Shown here: positions 8,040-17,147 of the stretch, in pieces | How positions within the stretch are numbered: position 1 is the stretch's first letter | Layout of the letters: every line of letters starts with the position of its first letter | Source of the DNA: JAKFWF01 sp963741505 | GTDB lineage: Bacteria; Pseudomonadota; Alphaproteobacteria; Rhizobiales; Hyphomicrobiaceae | Direction: 5' to 3' | Assembly (NCBI GenBank): GCA_963741505.1 | Contig: CAVUIJ010000010.1 | Location: 306,887 to 370,886 of the forward strand | DNA length: 64,000 nucleotides | Translations under genes and position numbers: made by a program | Notes under the pieces: model-generated | Databases searched by the model: none | What the model was told of the DNA's origin: nothing | Seen by the model: only the letters and a program-made list of their open reading frames with translations

Positions 8040-9097
8040 ACGCGAAATCACTCCGTTGCCAACTCGACGAGGCGGCCGCCAAGCGTATCCTGATCATGGA
8101 TGGTGCCATGGGCACCATGATCCAGCGTCACAAGTTCGGCGAAGCCGAGTACCGTGGCAGGCGCTTCAAGGACTGGCCCCGCGACGTCAAGGGCAACAAC
8201 GATCTCTTGGTGCTGACCCAGCCGGCGATCATCCAGGAGATCCACGAGGCCTATCTCGCGGCCGGCGCCGACCTGATCGAGACCAACACCTTCAACGCGC
8301 AGCGCATCTCGATGGCCGACTACGGCATGGAGGAACTCTCTTACGAGATCAACGTCGAGGGCGCGCGGCTCGCCAAGGCTGCGTGCGCGAAATTCAATGC
8401 CAAGGCGAAGGGACGTCCGCGCTTCGTCATCGGCGCGCTGGGGCCGACCAACCGCACCGCCTCGATCTCGCCAGACGTCAACAATCCGGGCTACCGCAAC
8501 ACTTCGTTCGACGAGTTGCGTGAGGCCTATGCCGAGCAGACACGCGGGCTGATCGACGGTGGTGCGGACATCATCATGATCGAGACCATCTTCGATACGC
8601 TGAATGCCAAGGCCGCCGGTTATGCGGTGCTGGAAGTGTTCGAGGAGAAGGGCGTCAACCTGCCGTTGATGATCTCCGGCACCATCACGGATCGCTCGGG
8701 GCGCACGCTGTCGGGCCAGACCACGGAAGCGTTCTGGTATTCGATGCGGCACCTGAAACCGTGGTCGATCGGGCTCAACTGCGCGCTCGGCGCCGAGGCC
8801 ATGCGGCCCTATCTCGCCGAATTGTCACGCATCGCCGATACGCTGGTGTCGGCCTATCCCAATGCCGGCCTGCCCAATGCCATGGGCGAATACGACGAGA
8901 CGCCGCACGAGATGGCCTGCCACATCGAGCCATGGGCGAAGGATGGACTGGTCAATATCGTCGGCGGGTGTTGCGGCTCGACGCCCGAGCACATCGCGCA
9001 TATGCGGCAGCATGTCGAGAAATACCCGCCGCGCAAGATCCCCAGCATAAACCACAAGATGCGACTCTGCGGTCTGGAGCCTTTCGTCCATGGTTGA
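8036..9097 (+). CDS. metH: Methionine synthase, homocysteine-binding half (split MetH)
   Basis: The 353 residues correspond to only the first module of cobalamin-dependent methionine synthase. The zinc ligands are Cys249 (GLNCALG) and Cys312/Cys313 (GGCCGSTPEHI); LIMDGAMGTMIQ marks the N-terminus. The frame ends with LCGLEPFVHG, exactly at the linker where full-length MetH continues with its folate domain. The next module is encoded about 900 bases downstream. The start overlaps the metF stop by four bases. The stop is not an obvious frameshift: no folate-domain sequence follows in any frame, and a different gene intervenes. The half could work in trans with the downstream protein; that is inference. 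Confidence 0.9.
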   Translation: MNAKSLRCQLDEAAAKRILIMDGAMGTMIQRHKFGEAEYRGRRFKDWPRDVKGNNDLLVLTQPAIIQEIHEAYLAAGADLIETNTFNAQRISMADYGMEELSYEINVEGARLAKAACAKFNAKAKGRPRFVIGALGPTNRTASISPDVNNPGYRNTSFDELREAYAEQTRGLIDGGADIIMIETIFDTLNAKAAGYAVLEVFEEKGVNLPLMISGTITDRSGRTLSGQTTEAFWYSMRHLKPWSIGLNCALGAEAMRPYLAELSRIADTLVSAYPNAGLPNAMGEYDETPHEMACHIEPWAKDGLVNIVGGCCGSTPEHIAHMRQHVEKYPPRKIPSINHKMRLCGLEPFVHG

Positions 9098-9165
9098 AGC
9101 AGGTCATAGTTCGAGCAGCTTCCGGCGGGCCGGCGGTCGCGATGTTGGGTTGGGGGAGAGGGTTC

Positions 9166-9684
9166 ATGCGCGTCATCAAGATCGAACTGCCGGCAATTCT
9201 GGGCTCGGCGGATCAGAGCTTCACGCTCGAAACCGAAGAGGTTCGCACGCAGCTGTACCACGAGCTCAAGACGCTGGAGTACGAGTTGTCCGAGGTGGTC
9301 CGGCAGCGGGCAGCCGGCTATTTTCCGCCGACCTACAGCGTGTTCGTGCGCACGCTTCTGCGCCAGGACGCAATCGGCACGCGCACCGAGCTGTGGGTGG
9401 TCGATCCGCATATCGGTTGGCCGGCCGGCCTGCTGACGCGCTCGGCGTGGCGGCTGTTCGTGCCGGTGCTGTCACACATCGTCAAGGAGGCAACCATGCA
9501 GCGCTTCCCGACATTGACAGTCGACATGACGGAGAAGGACGCGCGCGTTGCCGTCCTGGCGCCGACGCGTACCTGGCGCGATCCGGTGATCCTGTCGGTC
9601 GCGGTATTCGTTCTTACATCGGTATTCTGGCTGATGGCGGGCCCCTGGTTACGCGTTGCATTGAAGGGGTTGTGGCCGTTCTGA
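9166..9684 (+). CDS. Small membrane protein inserted between the metH halves, unknown function
   Basis: The 172-residue protein starts at ATG 9166 behind a purine-rich GGGGGAGAGGG. An in-frame ATG at 9142 is possible but would include that site. The N-terminal 110 residues are soluble and amphipathic, containing EVRTQLYHELKTLEYELSEV. A single C-terminal hydrophobic helix (about residues 143-163) suggests a tail anchor. It resembles no methionine-cycle protein I know. It lies on the same strand as both metH halves and would be co-transcribed with them. Confidence 0.6.
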   Translation: MRVIKIELPAILGSADQSFTLETEEVRTQLYHELKTLEYELSEVVRQRAAGYFPPTYSVFVRTLLRQDAIGTRTELWVVDPHIGWPAGLLTRSAWRLFVPVLSHIVKEATMQRFPTLTVDMTEKDARVAVLAPTRTWRDPVILSVAVFVLTSVFWLMAGPWLRVALKGLWPF

Positions 9685-9738
9685 GGCGTCTAGGCGCGTC
9701 GTCCCCGCCAAGCCGCGGCCAGCAGGCAATCACGCCAC

Positions 9739-9935
9739 TTCCCCTCTCTCCCCGTCCCCTTACGGGGAGAGGGCAGAGGCCGGCCCCACTTGGCCGGCCG
9801 AGGGTGAGGGGCAGCTGCTGGCTCCAAACCAAGTTACAAACCGCTCAAGTGCCGGGTGTGGTGACGTCGGAGCAAGTGGCCGCCCCTCGCCCTAACCCTC
9901 TCCCCGTTCCGGCCACGGGCCGGACGGGGAGAGGG
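9739..9935. repeat. Intergenic palindromic repeat cluster between metH modules
   Basis: Three GC-rich palindromes lie in tandem in the 318-base gap before the second metH module. The first is CTCTCCCCGT...ACGGGGAGAG (about 9745-9770). The second is GGCCGGCC...GGCCGGCC (about 9779-9801). The third is CCCTCTCCCCGT...ACGGGGAGAGGG (about 9896-9935), repeating the arms of the first. This type of intergenic mosaic repeat is common in rhizobial genomes. In RNA it would form strong hairpins and could reduce read-through into the second metH gene. Nothing else was seen in this gap. Confidence 0.75.
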
Positions 9936-10002
9936 GATGACGGCATGCTTTGCAGAGTTGCCCAGCACGATGACCAGAATTGTTTGGAGGCGGATTGAAT
10001 CA

Positions 10003-12712
10003 GTGACGACTACCAGCGCAGCGCAATCGTTCGTCAATGTCGGTGAACGTACCAACGTCACCGGCTCGGCGAAGTTCCGCAAATTGATCGAGGCCGGCGA
10101 CTACCAGGCGGCACTTGCTGTGGCGCGCCAGCCAAGTCGAGAACGGCGCCCAGATCATCGACGTCAACATGGACGAGGGTCTGCTCGATTCGGAAAAGGC
10201 GATGACCACCTTCCTCAACATGATCGCGTCCGAGCCCGACATTTCCCGCGTGCCGGTGATGATCGACTCATCGAAATGGAGTGTGATCGAGGCCGGCTTG
10301 AAGTGCGTGCAGGGCAAGCCCATCGTCAACTCAATTTCGATGAAGGAGGGCGAGGACCAATTCCTCGCCCAGGCCAAGAAGGTCCTACGCTATGGCGCCG
10401 CCGTCGTCGTCATGGCCTTCGACGAGCAGGGCCAGGCCGACACCATCGAGCGCAAGGTCGCGATCTGCGAGCGCGCCTACAAGCTGCTGACCGAGAAGGT
10501 CGGCTTTCCCCCCGAGGACATCATCTTCGACCCGAACATCTTCGCGGTTGCGACCGGCATCGAAGAGCACAACGGCTATGGCATCGCCTTCATCGAAGCG
10601 GCGCGACAGATCAAAGAGAAGATGCCGCTGGTGCACATCTCGGGCGGCGTGTCGAACCTGTCGTTCTCGTTTCGCGGCAACGAGCCGGTGCGCGAGGCGA
10701 TGCACGCAGTGTTCCTGTATCATGCCATTCGTGCCGGGATGGACATGGGGATCGTCAACGCCGGCCAGCTCGCGCTCTACGACGACATCCCGCCGAGCTT
10801 GCGCGAGCTGTGCGAGGACGTGATCCTCAACCGTCGCGCAGATGCCACTGATCGCCTGCTCGAAGCGGCCGAGCAATTCAAGGGTGCAGGTGCGAAGAAG
10901 ACCGAAAAGGACCTCAAGTGGCGCGACGCGCCGGTCGAGCAGCGCCTCACCCACAGCCTCGTGCATGGCATTACCGACTTCATCGAGTCAGATACCGAGG
11001 AAGCACGTCGTCAGGCCGACAAGCCGCTGCACGTCATCGAAGGCCCGCTGATGGCCGGCATGAACGTGGTCGGCGACCTGTTCGGCCAGGGCAAGATGTT
11101 CCTGCCGCAGGTCGTGAAATCGGCGCGCGTGATGAAGCAGGCGGTCGCCTACCTGCAGCCGTACCTCGAAGCCGAGAAGCTTGCCTCGGGCCTCGCCTCG
11201 AAGCCGGCCGCCGGCAAGGTCGTGATGGCGACGGTCAAGGGCGACGTACACGACATCGGCAAGAATATCGTCGGCGTCGTGCTTCAGTGCAACAACTACG
11301 AGGTGATCGACCTCGGCGTCATGGTGCCGGCGCAAAAGATCCTCGAGGTGGCGAAAAGGGAGAAGGCCGACATCATCGGGTTGTCGGGTCTCATCACGCC
11401 GTCGCTGGATGAGATGTGCCATGTCGCCGCCGAGATGGAGCGGCAGGACTTCCGCGTGCCGCTGCTGATCGGCGGCGCCACGACGAGCCGGGTGCACACC
11501 GCGGTCAAGATTTCGCCGAACTACAATAAGGGCCAGGCGATCTACGTGCTCGACGCCAGTCGCGCCGTCGGCGTGGTTTCGAAGCTGTTGTCGCCGCACG
11601 ACAGTGCCGGCTACATCGCCGACATCAAGGCCGAGTACATCAAGGCGCGCGACGGTTATTTGCGAGGTGAACAGAAGAAATCGCGCCTGCCGCTCGCCAA
11701 AGCCCGGGCCAATGCGACGCCGATAGATTGGGTCGGCTACACTGCTCCGAAGCCGAAATTCCTCGGGGTCGAGGCGTTGAAGTCCTACGACCTCGCCGAG
11801 TTGGTGCCATATATCGACTGGACGCCGTTCTTCCAGACCTGGGAACTGACCGGCCGGTATCCGGCGATCCTCACCGACAACAAGGTCGGCGCGGAGGCGA
11901 AGAAACTGTTCGCCGACGCGCAAGAGATCCTGAAGAAGCTCGTCGCCGAGAAGTGGCTGACCGCCAATGCCGTGATCGGCTTCTGGCCGGCCAACAGCGA
12001 TGGCGACGACATCCGGCTATATGCCGACGAGACCCGCAAGAGGCAGCTGGCGACGCTGCACACCTTGCGTCAGCAGATCGCCCGCGACAACAAGGGCCCC
12101 GGTGGCAAGGTGCGGCCGCACACCGCACTGTCCGATTTCATCGCACCCGTTTCGACGAGGCGGCCCGACTACATCGGCGGCTTTGCAGTGACGACCGGGA
12201 TCGGCGAGGAAGCAGCGCTCGAAGCCCACTTCAAGAAGACCGACGACTACGGCCGCATCATCTTCAAGGCGCTGGCTGACCGTCTGGCCGAAGCCTTCGC
12301 CGAACGTCTGCATGCCCGCGTCCGCCGCGAATTCTGGGGCTATGCCGCCACAGAGACGCTGACGGCGGAAGAGCTGATCTCAGAGAAGTACCAGGGCATC
12401 CGCCCGGCGCCGGGCTATCCCGCGCAGCCCGACCACACCGAGAAGGCGACGCTGTGGAAGCTCATGGATGTCGAGGCCAATGCCGGCATCATGCTCACTG
12501 AGAGCTTTGCCATGTGGCCTGGCTCGGCGGTATCGGGGCTCTACTTCTCGCATCCCCAGAGCCACTACTTCGGCGTCGGCAGGATCGAGCGCGACCAGGT
12601 CGAGGATTATGCCCGCCGCAAGGGTTGGTCCATCGCCGAGGCCGAGCGCTGGCTGGCGCCGGTACTGAACTACGATCCGGTTTCAGCGGCGCGCGAGGAC
12701 GCTGCTGCCTGA
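10003..12712 (+). CDS. metH: Methionine synthase, folate/cobalamin/activation half (frameshifted near 10132)
   Basis: About 902 residues carry the pterin domain (FVNVGERTNVTGSAKF, then GAQIIDVNMDEGLLDS and VPVMIDSSKW), the B12 cap and B12 domains (GDVHDIGKNIVG gives the cobalamin-ligating DxHxxG) and the SAM-binding activation domain (GIRPAPGYPAQPDHTEK). The frame breaks after residue 43: one extra C at about 10132 separates AVARQ from QVENGAQ; removing it restores an uninterrupted protein. GTG 10003 follows GGAGG (9986-9990); ATG 9970 is an in-frame alternative. This half needs the homocysteine half at 8036-9097 to complete the reaction. Confidence 0.9.
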
Positions 12713-12737
12713 GCCGAGCCGGTCGGATGCGGCAAAC

Positions 12738-12767
12738 AAAAAAAGGCGCGGGGAGCGACCCCGCGCC
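12738..12767 (-). terminator. Rho-independent terminator, strongest for leftward transcripts
   Basis: A perfect 9-bp stem, GGCGCGGGG (12745-12753) with CCCCGCGCC (12759-12767), has a five-base loop. On the minus strand it is followed by seven T residues (A7 at 12738-12744), an ideal terminator for the small leftward gene at 12859-12942. On the plus strand the tail is only TTGGTTCTCTT, so it may also stop metH transcription but less well. Confidence 0.85.
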
Positions 12768-12858
12768 TTGGTTCTCTTGTGTTGCGGCCGCCTGGCCTTT
12801 GGCCTTGGCGGCACCGTGGAGGGGCTCGTCACCCCTCGGGGATACACGCGGCGTGGCC

Positions 12859-12942
12859 TCAGACCACCCCCAACACGATCGCAGCGAGGAATGCGAATGA
12901 CGTGAGCGCGGCGATTGCGTTCAGGCTCACTCTAAGTTCCAT
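12859..12942 (-). CDS. 27-residue single-helix membrane protein
   Basis: The ORF encodes MELRVSLNAIAALT followed by a hydrophobic run ending in AIVLGVV, almost all of it one transmembrane helix. AAAGGAGG lies immediately upstream at ideal spacing. A strong leftward terminator lies about 90 bases downstream, and a long AT-richer region lies upstream. Together these make it a credible small gene although it is far below normal annotation limits. Function unknown; small single-helix proteins often modulate larger membrane complexes. Confidence 0.6.
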   Translation of the reverse strand: MELRVSLNAIAALTSFAFLAAIVLGVV

Positions 12943-13403
12943 CTCTGCCTCCTTTGCCGAACATCCGGCGGTTAGGCAGCGCAGCGGGTGGCTGCGCCGT
13001 ATGACCATATCTAAGTTGTTCGGACGTTGAAAAACAAGAGGCAAAAGTTTGTGCATTGCAATATTAATTCGTTTCTTCGGGGTTAAACGCCAGGGTTCAT
13101 GTGTGGTTTGCACGTCAGTCACAGTGATGCAGGTAGAACACTTTAAAGTTAAGCATAGTCAATCCTCATAATATCCGGCCACAATTGCGAGTATTTCTCT
13201 AGAAAAGGGAGTGTGTCATTGTGGGATGAGGTTGTGGCGGCTTTCGGGCAGGCGACAATCTGTCGAATTATTCCAGGACCGCAACTATATTTTTTTGTTG
13301 GCACGGCAACGGTGATGAAAACCGGGTCACCCTCGACATGGCCGTGGTTTTTGCCTACTGCGACAGCTGGCGATAGCCCCTGCGGCGAGCACGGAGACGG
13401 ATC
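12943..13403. other. Intergenic region between small-protein gene and acuI
   Basis: This 461-base divergent spacer is noticeably AT-richer than its surroundings (for example 13050-13080, 13140-13205 and 13285-13300). It should hold the promoter of the leftward small protein and that of acuI. No ORF with a ribosome site and no clear RNA structure was recognised; the 13213-13488 frame has no coding features. Confidence 0.5.
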
Positions 13404-14390
13404 ATGGACCGATTCAAAGCGCTACTGGCGTCGAAGGGCGAGGCTGGACCCAAGGTCGAGGCGGTCGAGCTTGGGTCCGGCGACCTGATGGACGGCGACG
13501 TCACGGTTCGCGTCAGCCATACAACCGTGAACTACAAGGACGCGCTGGCGCTAACCGGCAAGGCGCCGATCATCCGCAAGTGGCCGCTGATCCCGGGCAT
13601 CGACTTCGCCGGCAATGTCGAGACCTCGAGCAACGCCGCATTCAAGCCTGGCGATGGCGTCATCCTCAACGGCTGGGGCGTCGGCGAGGGCCACCACGGC
13701 GGCTATGCGCAGTATGCCCGCGTCAACGGCGACTGGCTGGTCAAACGGCCGTCCGCCTTCACGCCGGCACAGGCGATGGCGATCGGCACTGCCGGCTATA
13801 CCGCCATGCTGTGTGTTCTGGCGCTCGAGGCGCACGACGTGACGCCGGCGAAGGGACCCGTTCTGGTGACCGGCGCCAGCGGCGGCGTCGGCTCGGTTGC
13901 GGTCGCGGTGCTGGCACGTCTCGGCCATCACGTCATCGCTGCGACCGGGCGGCCGCAGGAAGAGGCCTATCTGAAATCGCTCGGCGCTGCCGAGATCATC
14001 AACCGCGCCGAACTCGCCGGCACGCCGCGGCCGTTGAACAAGGAGCGCTGGGCGGGTGCCATCGACGTCGCCGGCAGCACGACGCTCGCCAACGTCCTCT
14101 CGATGACCAAGTACGGCGGCTGCGTCGCGGCCACCGGCCTGGCTCAGGGCATGGATCTGCCCGGTTCGGTCGCGCCGTTCATCCTGCGCGGCATAACGCT
14201 CGCCGGCGTCGACAGCGTAATGGCGCCGAAGCCGAAGCGCGAAGCTGCGTGGGCGCGCCTCGCCCGCGATCTCGACGTCGCCAAGCTCGATGCCATGACG
14301 GTGACGCGCCCGCTCGCCGATGCGCCGCAGATCGCCAGCGACCTGATGGCCGGCAAGGTGCGCGGGCGGGTGGTGCTGGAAGTCGGTTGA
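13404..14390 (+). CDS. acuI: Acrylyl-CoA reductase (NADPH), AcuI/YhdH family
   Basis: This 328-residue zinc-free medium-chain dehydrogenase converts acrylyl-CoA to propionyl-CoA, detoxifying a reactive intermediate of DMSP or 3-hydroxypropionate metabolism. Family marks are VNYKDALALTGKAPI, WPLIPGIDFAGNV, GWGVGEGHHGGYAQYA and the Rossmann motif VTGASGGVGSVAV near residue 155. The C-terminus is KVRGRVVLEVG. Zinc-ligand cysteines are absent, as expected for this subgroup. It stands alone behind its own AT-rich promoter region. Confidence 0.9.
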   Translation: MDRFKALLASKGEAGPKVEAVELGSGDLMDGDVTVRVSHTTVNYKDALALTGKAPIIRKWPLIPGIDFAGNVETSSNAAFKPGDGVILNGWGVGEGHHGGYAQYARVNGDWLVKRPSAFTPAQAMAIGTAGYTAMLCVLALEAHDVTPAKGPVLVTGASGGVGSVAVAVLARLGHHVIAATGRPQEEAYLKSLGAAEIINRAELAGTPRPLNKERWAGAIDVAGSTTLANVLSMTKYGGCVAATGLAQGMDLPGSVAPFILRGITLAGVDSVMAPKPKREAAWARLARDLDVAKLDAMTVTRPLADAPQIASDLMAGKVRGRVVLEVG

Positions 14391-14457
14391 GGGGTTTTAG
14401 TCGGGGCTCAGGGCCGCAGCCCAGTTCGAAATACGCGTTAGGCAGAGCCATTCGCAC

Positions 14458-14839
14458 CTACACTGCAGGACCTGCGAACAGCAGCAGGTTGCCGTCGAAT
14501 CCGCGACGATGAAGTCGCGGGCACCCCAGGGCTTGTCCTGGATATCCTGGGCGAACGTCACGCCCGAGGCGCCGAACTCGGCAGACAGCGCGTCGATCTC
14601 GGCGCGGCACGAAAGGTCAGGCTGGCCGACAGCAGTTCCTCGCGCCGGCGCAGATCAGGATCGATCACCGGTGCATCGACACAACGCAGATTGAGGCGGG
14701 CGCCGCCGCGCTCGACCTGGCCGTAGTAGGGCGGCTCACCGTAGAGAAAGACGGTCCGAAATCCGAGCCTGCCGACATAGAAGCGGATCGACGCCGCAAT
14801 ATCGGCGACGAACAGCTGCGGCTCGGCCTCGATCCTCAA
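14458..14839 (-). CDS. VOC-family (glyoxalase/bleomycin-resistance-like) protein, two frameshifts
   Basis: The N-terminal 75 residues (QLFVADIAASIRFYVGRLGF, YYGQVERGGARLNLR) are a clear VOC half-domain. In the next frame the protein continues with EIDALSAEFGASGVTFAQ and PWGARDFIVAD (from about 14620), and after a second shift near 14490 ends with DGNLLLFAGPAV and a stop at 14458. The total of 382 bases is one base from a whole number of codons, and the product would have the usual length of about 126 residues. Such proteins are metal-dependent lyases, dioxygenases or antibiotic-binding proteins; the role is unknown. The start overlaps the end of the transpeptidase gene. Confidence 0.75.
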
Positions 14840-16068
14840 TAGGCGCCCGCCACCGCGCCGACGCCGTCCTTCTGGTAGAGATCGCGGCGGAAGTTGACGA
14901 TGCCGTCCTCCGTCGCCCAGGCGGTGACATAGACGAAGTAGAGCGGCACCGGCCGCTTCAGGATCACGTTCTGGCGTTCGCCGGTCTTCTTCATTTCGGC
15001 GATGCGGTCAGCGGTCCAGCCGTTGTCGACGAGCAGCCAGGCGGCCAGTTGCTCGATGCCCTGGACGCGTACGCAGCCCGATGAGGCGGCGCGGAAATTG
15101 CGCCCGAACATCGTTTCCGACGGCGTGTCGTGCATATAGACCGAGTAGTTGTTGTGGAAGTTGATCTTGAGGAAGCCGAGCGGGTTCTCCTTGCCCGGCT
15201 GCTGCTTGAACATCAGGTTCTTGGCGGTGCCGGCGGTCCAGTTGATCTTTGAGCTGTCGAGTTTGCGGCCATTGCCGTCGTAGGCATCGATGCCGTACTT
15301 CGCCAGCACGTCCAGGTTGCGGCGCTGCATGTCCTGGCCCTTGGGGATCAGGTCCTTGTCGATCACGGTCGGCGGCAGCGTCCATACCGGATTGAAGTTC
15401 AGCTCGTGGATCGCCGAGCGCAGCAGCGGTGTCTGCCGGTCGATCTTGCCGACCACGCCGGAATGCCGCGACACCACCCGTTCGTTCTCGACCGCCTCGA
15501 TCTGCGCCGAGGGGATGTTCACCACGACGTACTTCTTCGGCATCGAGCGGGCGAATTCCTGCAGCCGGGCGAGGTTGGCGCGCAGCTGCCGCAGCCGGGC
15601 GGCGGCCGGTACGTTGAGGGCGGCGACCGTGCGCTTGTCGACGACGCCGGTCGGCGTGAGGCCATTCGAGGCCTGGAAGCGCTTGACCGCTTTTTCAGTG
15701 TAGAAATCGAAATAATCGGGTGAGTTCGACGCCTCCTCCTTGAGGTCGCCCGAGGACAGCAGACGCTGCTTCAGGATGCCGACGGCCGGATTGGTCATGC
15801 CGGGCTGCAGCACGGTCTCGGGCAGCGGTTGCCAGCCGCCGCGCTCGGCGATGTCGGCGTAGCGCTTGATCGCGATCTTCATCGGCTCGAGATTGGCGGC
15901 GTTGAGCGTCGGGAACCCTTTCGGCGGGTTCGCCTCCCATTCCTTGATGAACGAGCGGTCGCTGTCCTGGTTGGACGTGCTTTCGTTCTTCTGGCCGGGA
16001 AAGCGCATCCAGCTCGGATCGTTGGCGAGCGCGCTGTGTCCGAGAGGCAGCATCGCGACGGCCGCCAC
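14836..16068 (-). CDS. L,D-transpeptidase, YcbB/LdtD type
   Basis: The protein forms 3-3 cross-links in peptidoglycan in the periplasm. Residues 85-150 contain a peptidoglycan-binding module (AVGILKQRLLSSGDL, FQASNGLTPTGVVDKRTVAALNV). The YkuD catalytic core has His313 (YMHDTPSETMFGR) and catalytic Cys332 in SSGCVRV. As written, the frame starts at GTG 16068 with a signal peptide lacking a basic N-region. A better start, GTG 16123 after GCAGGAG, reads VIANSTTLNLATSAMRGA in the neighbouring frame and would join after a one-base correction near 16070. The LdtR-type regulator gene lies upstream on the same strand. Confidence 0.9.
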   Translation of the reverse strand: MAAVAMLPLGHSALANDPSWMRFPGQKNESTSNQDSDRSFIKEWEANPPKGFPTLNAANLEPMKIAIKRYADIAERGGWQPLPETVLQPGMTNPAVGILKQRLLSSGDLKEEASNSPDYFDFYTEKAVKRFQASNGLTPTGVVDKRTVAALNVPAAARLRQLRANLARLQEFARSMPKKYVVVNIPSAQIEAVENERVVSRHSGVVGKIDRQTPLLRSAIHELNFNPVWTLPPTVIDKDLIPKGQDMQRRNLDVLAKYGIDAYDGNGRKLDSSKINWTAGTAKNLMFKQQPGKENPLGFLKINFHNNYSVYMHDTPSETMFGRNFRAASSGCVRVQGIEQLAAWLLVDNGWTADRIAEMKKTGERQNVILKRPVPLYFVYVTAWATEDGIVNFRRDLYQKDGVGAVAGAY

Positions 16069-16123
16069 GAGCGCCGCGCATAGCGCTGGTCGCCAGATTG
16101 AGCGTGGTGGAATTTGCGATCAC

Positions 16124-16438
16124 GTCAACACTCCTGCGCCGAGTAGGCTTTGATCTGTCAGCCCCAATCGCCTCGGACCCTAGGCTTGGGAGGTTAATGA
16201 AACTCGAATGCGCGCGCCACAACGATCCTGTTCACGCGACGGTGAACATGCTGCGCCCATGCCGGCACGGGTTCGGGCGAAAATGCGGTATTCGCCGGTG
16301 ATCGCAAAGAACGATTGTCGCGGCGCGCGCGACCTGGGCCCGCAGTGATGCGCAAGAGCCACAAAAGGGCGCATAAGAAAAGGGCCCCGGCGGCGGCCAG
16401 AGCCCTAATGTGTTCAATATGAGTGGAACGTGGCCGGA
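16124..16438. other. Spacer between ldtR-like gene and transpeptidase gene
   Basis: About 315 bases. The right part holds the terminator of the ldtR-like gene (16374-16406). The rest should carry the transpeptidase promoter, but no box stands out by eye. No ORF with coding features was seen. Confidence 0.45.
16374..16406 (-). terminator. Rho-independent terminator after the ldtR-like gene
   Basis: Read on the minus strand, AGGGCTCTGGC pairs with GCCGGGGCCCT around a short CGCC loop, followed directly by TTTCTT. It lies 33 bases after the MarR-family stop codon at 16439. Confidence 0.75.
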
Positions 16439-16948
16439 TCAGAGCTGGTAGCGGATCTGGTCGGTCCAGTAGCGCTCCAGGCGCACCAGCGACTTGTTGA
16501 CCGTCTTGAGCTCGTCGCTCGACACCTGGGCAACGGCTTCGACCGAGCCCAGCTGGCGCTGATAGAGCTTCTGCACGATGGCGCAGGCGTCGAGGCCCTT
16601 CTGGGTCAGGCTGACGCGCACCGAACGGCGATCGGTCTCCGAGCGCTTGTAGTGGATGTAGCCCATGTCGACGAGCTTCTTCAGATTGTATGAGACGTTC
16701 GAGCCGAGGTAGTAGCCCCGCGTCTTGAGCTCGCCGGCGGTCAGTTCGCCTTCGCCGATGTTGTAAAGGAGGAGTGCCTGCACACTGTTGAGATCGGCGC
16801 CGCCCATGCGGTCGAACTCGTTCTTGATGACGTCGAGAAGCAGACGATGCAGACGCTCGATCAAACGCAGTGCCTGCAGATACTCGGTACGAAACGCCTC
16901 GTCCGAGACGGGCGCGCGATGACGCGCAACATCCAACACTAGTGCCAT
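16439..16948 (-). CDS. ldtR: MarR-family transcriptional regulator, LdtR type
   Basis: The 169-residue protein has a winged helix with LNSVQALLLYNIGEGELTAG, the recognition region LGSNVSYNLKKLVDMGYI, and the wing SETDRRSVRVSLTQKG. LdtR in Liberibacter and Sinorhizobium is a MarR protein controlling an L,D-transpeptidase gene and osmotic-stress tolerance. The adjacent transpeptidase gene makes the same role likely here. ATG 16948 follows AGAGGCAGGG; the longer frame to 17026 lacks a ribosome site. The gene symbol is assigned from sequence type plus context. Confidence 0.8.
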   Translation of the reverse strand: MALVLDVARHRAPVSDEAFRTEYLQALRLIERLHRLLLDVIKNEFDRMGGADLNSVQALLLYNIGEGELTAGELKTRGYYLGSNVSYNLKKLVDMGYIHYKRSETDRRSVRVSLTQKGLDACAIVQKLYQRQLGSVEAVAQVSSDELKTVNKSLVRLERYWTDQIRYQL

Positions 16949-17147
16949 GTCCCTGCCTCTTTGTGCCTTGCCTGTTGAATTCGCCTCGAATTGTTCCGAG
17001 GTTCCCGGGGTGCGGGTTAAGGCCAAAGCTACAGGTGTGAAGTGAAAGTTGCGCTAATAGGCATAGTAAAAGAATAGTTCTGCTGGGCGTGTGCAAGACA
17101 ATCGTAAGATATCGGTGGATCTGACCTGCGGTGATCCCTGTTCCGGG

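Noticed and set aside
9098..10002. An insertion sequence splitting metH
   Set aside because: No transposase, terminal inverted repeats or target duplication seen; the insert is a plain gene plus palindromic repeats.
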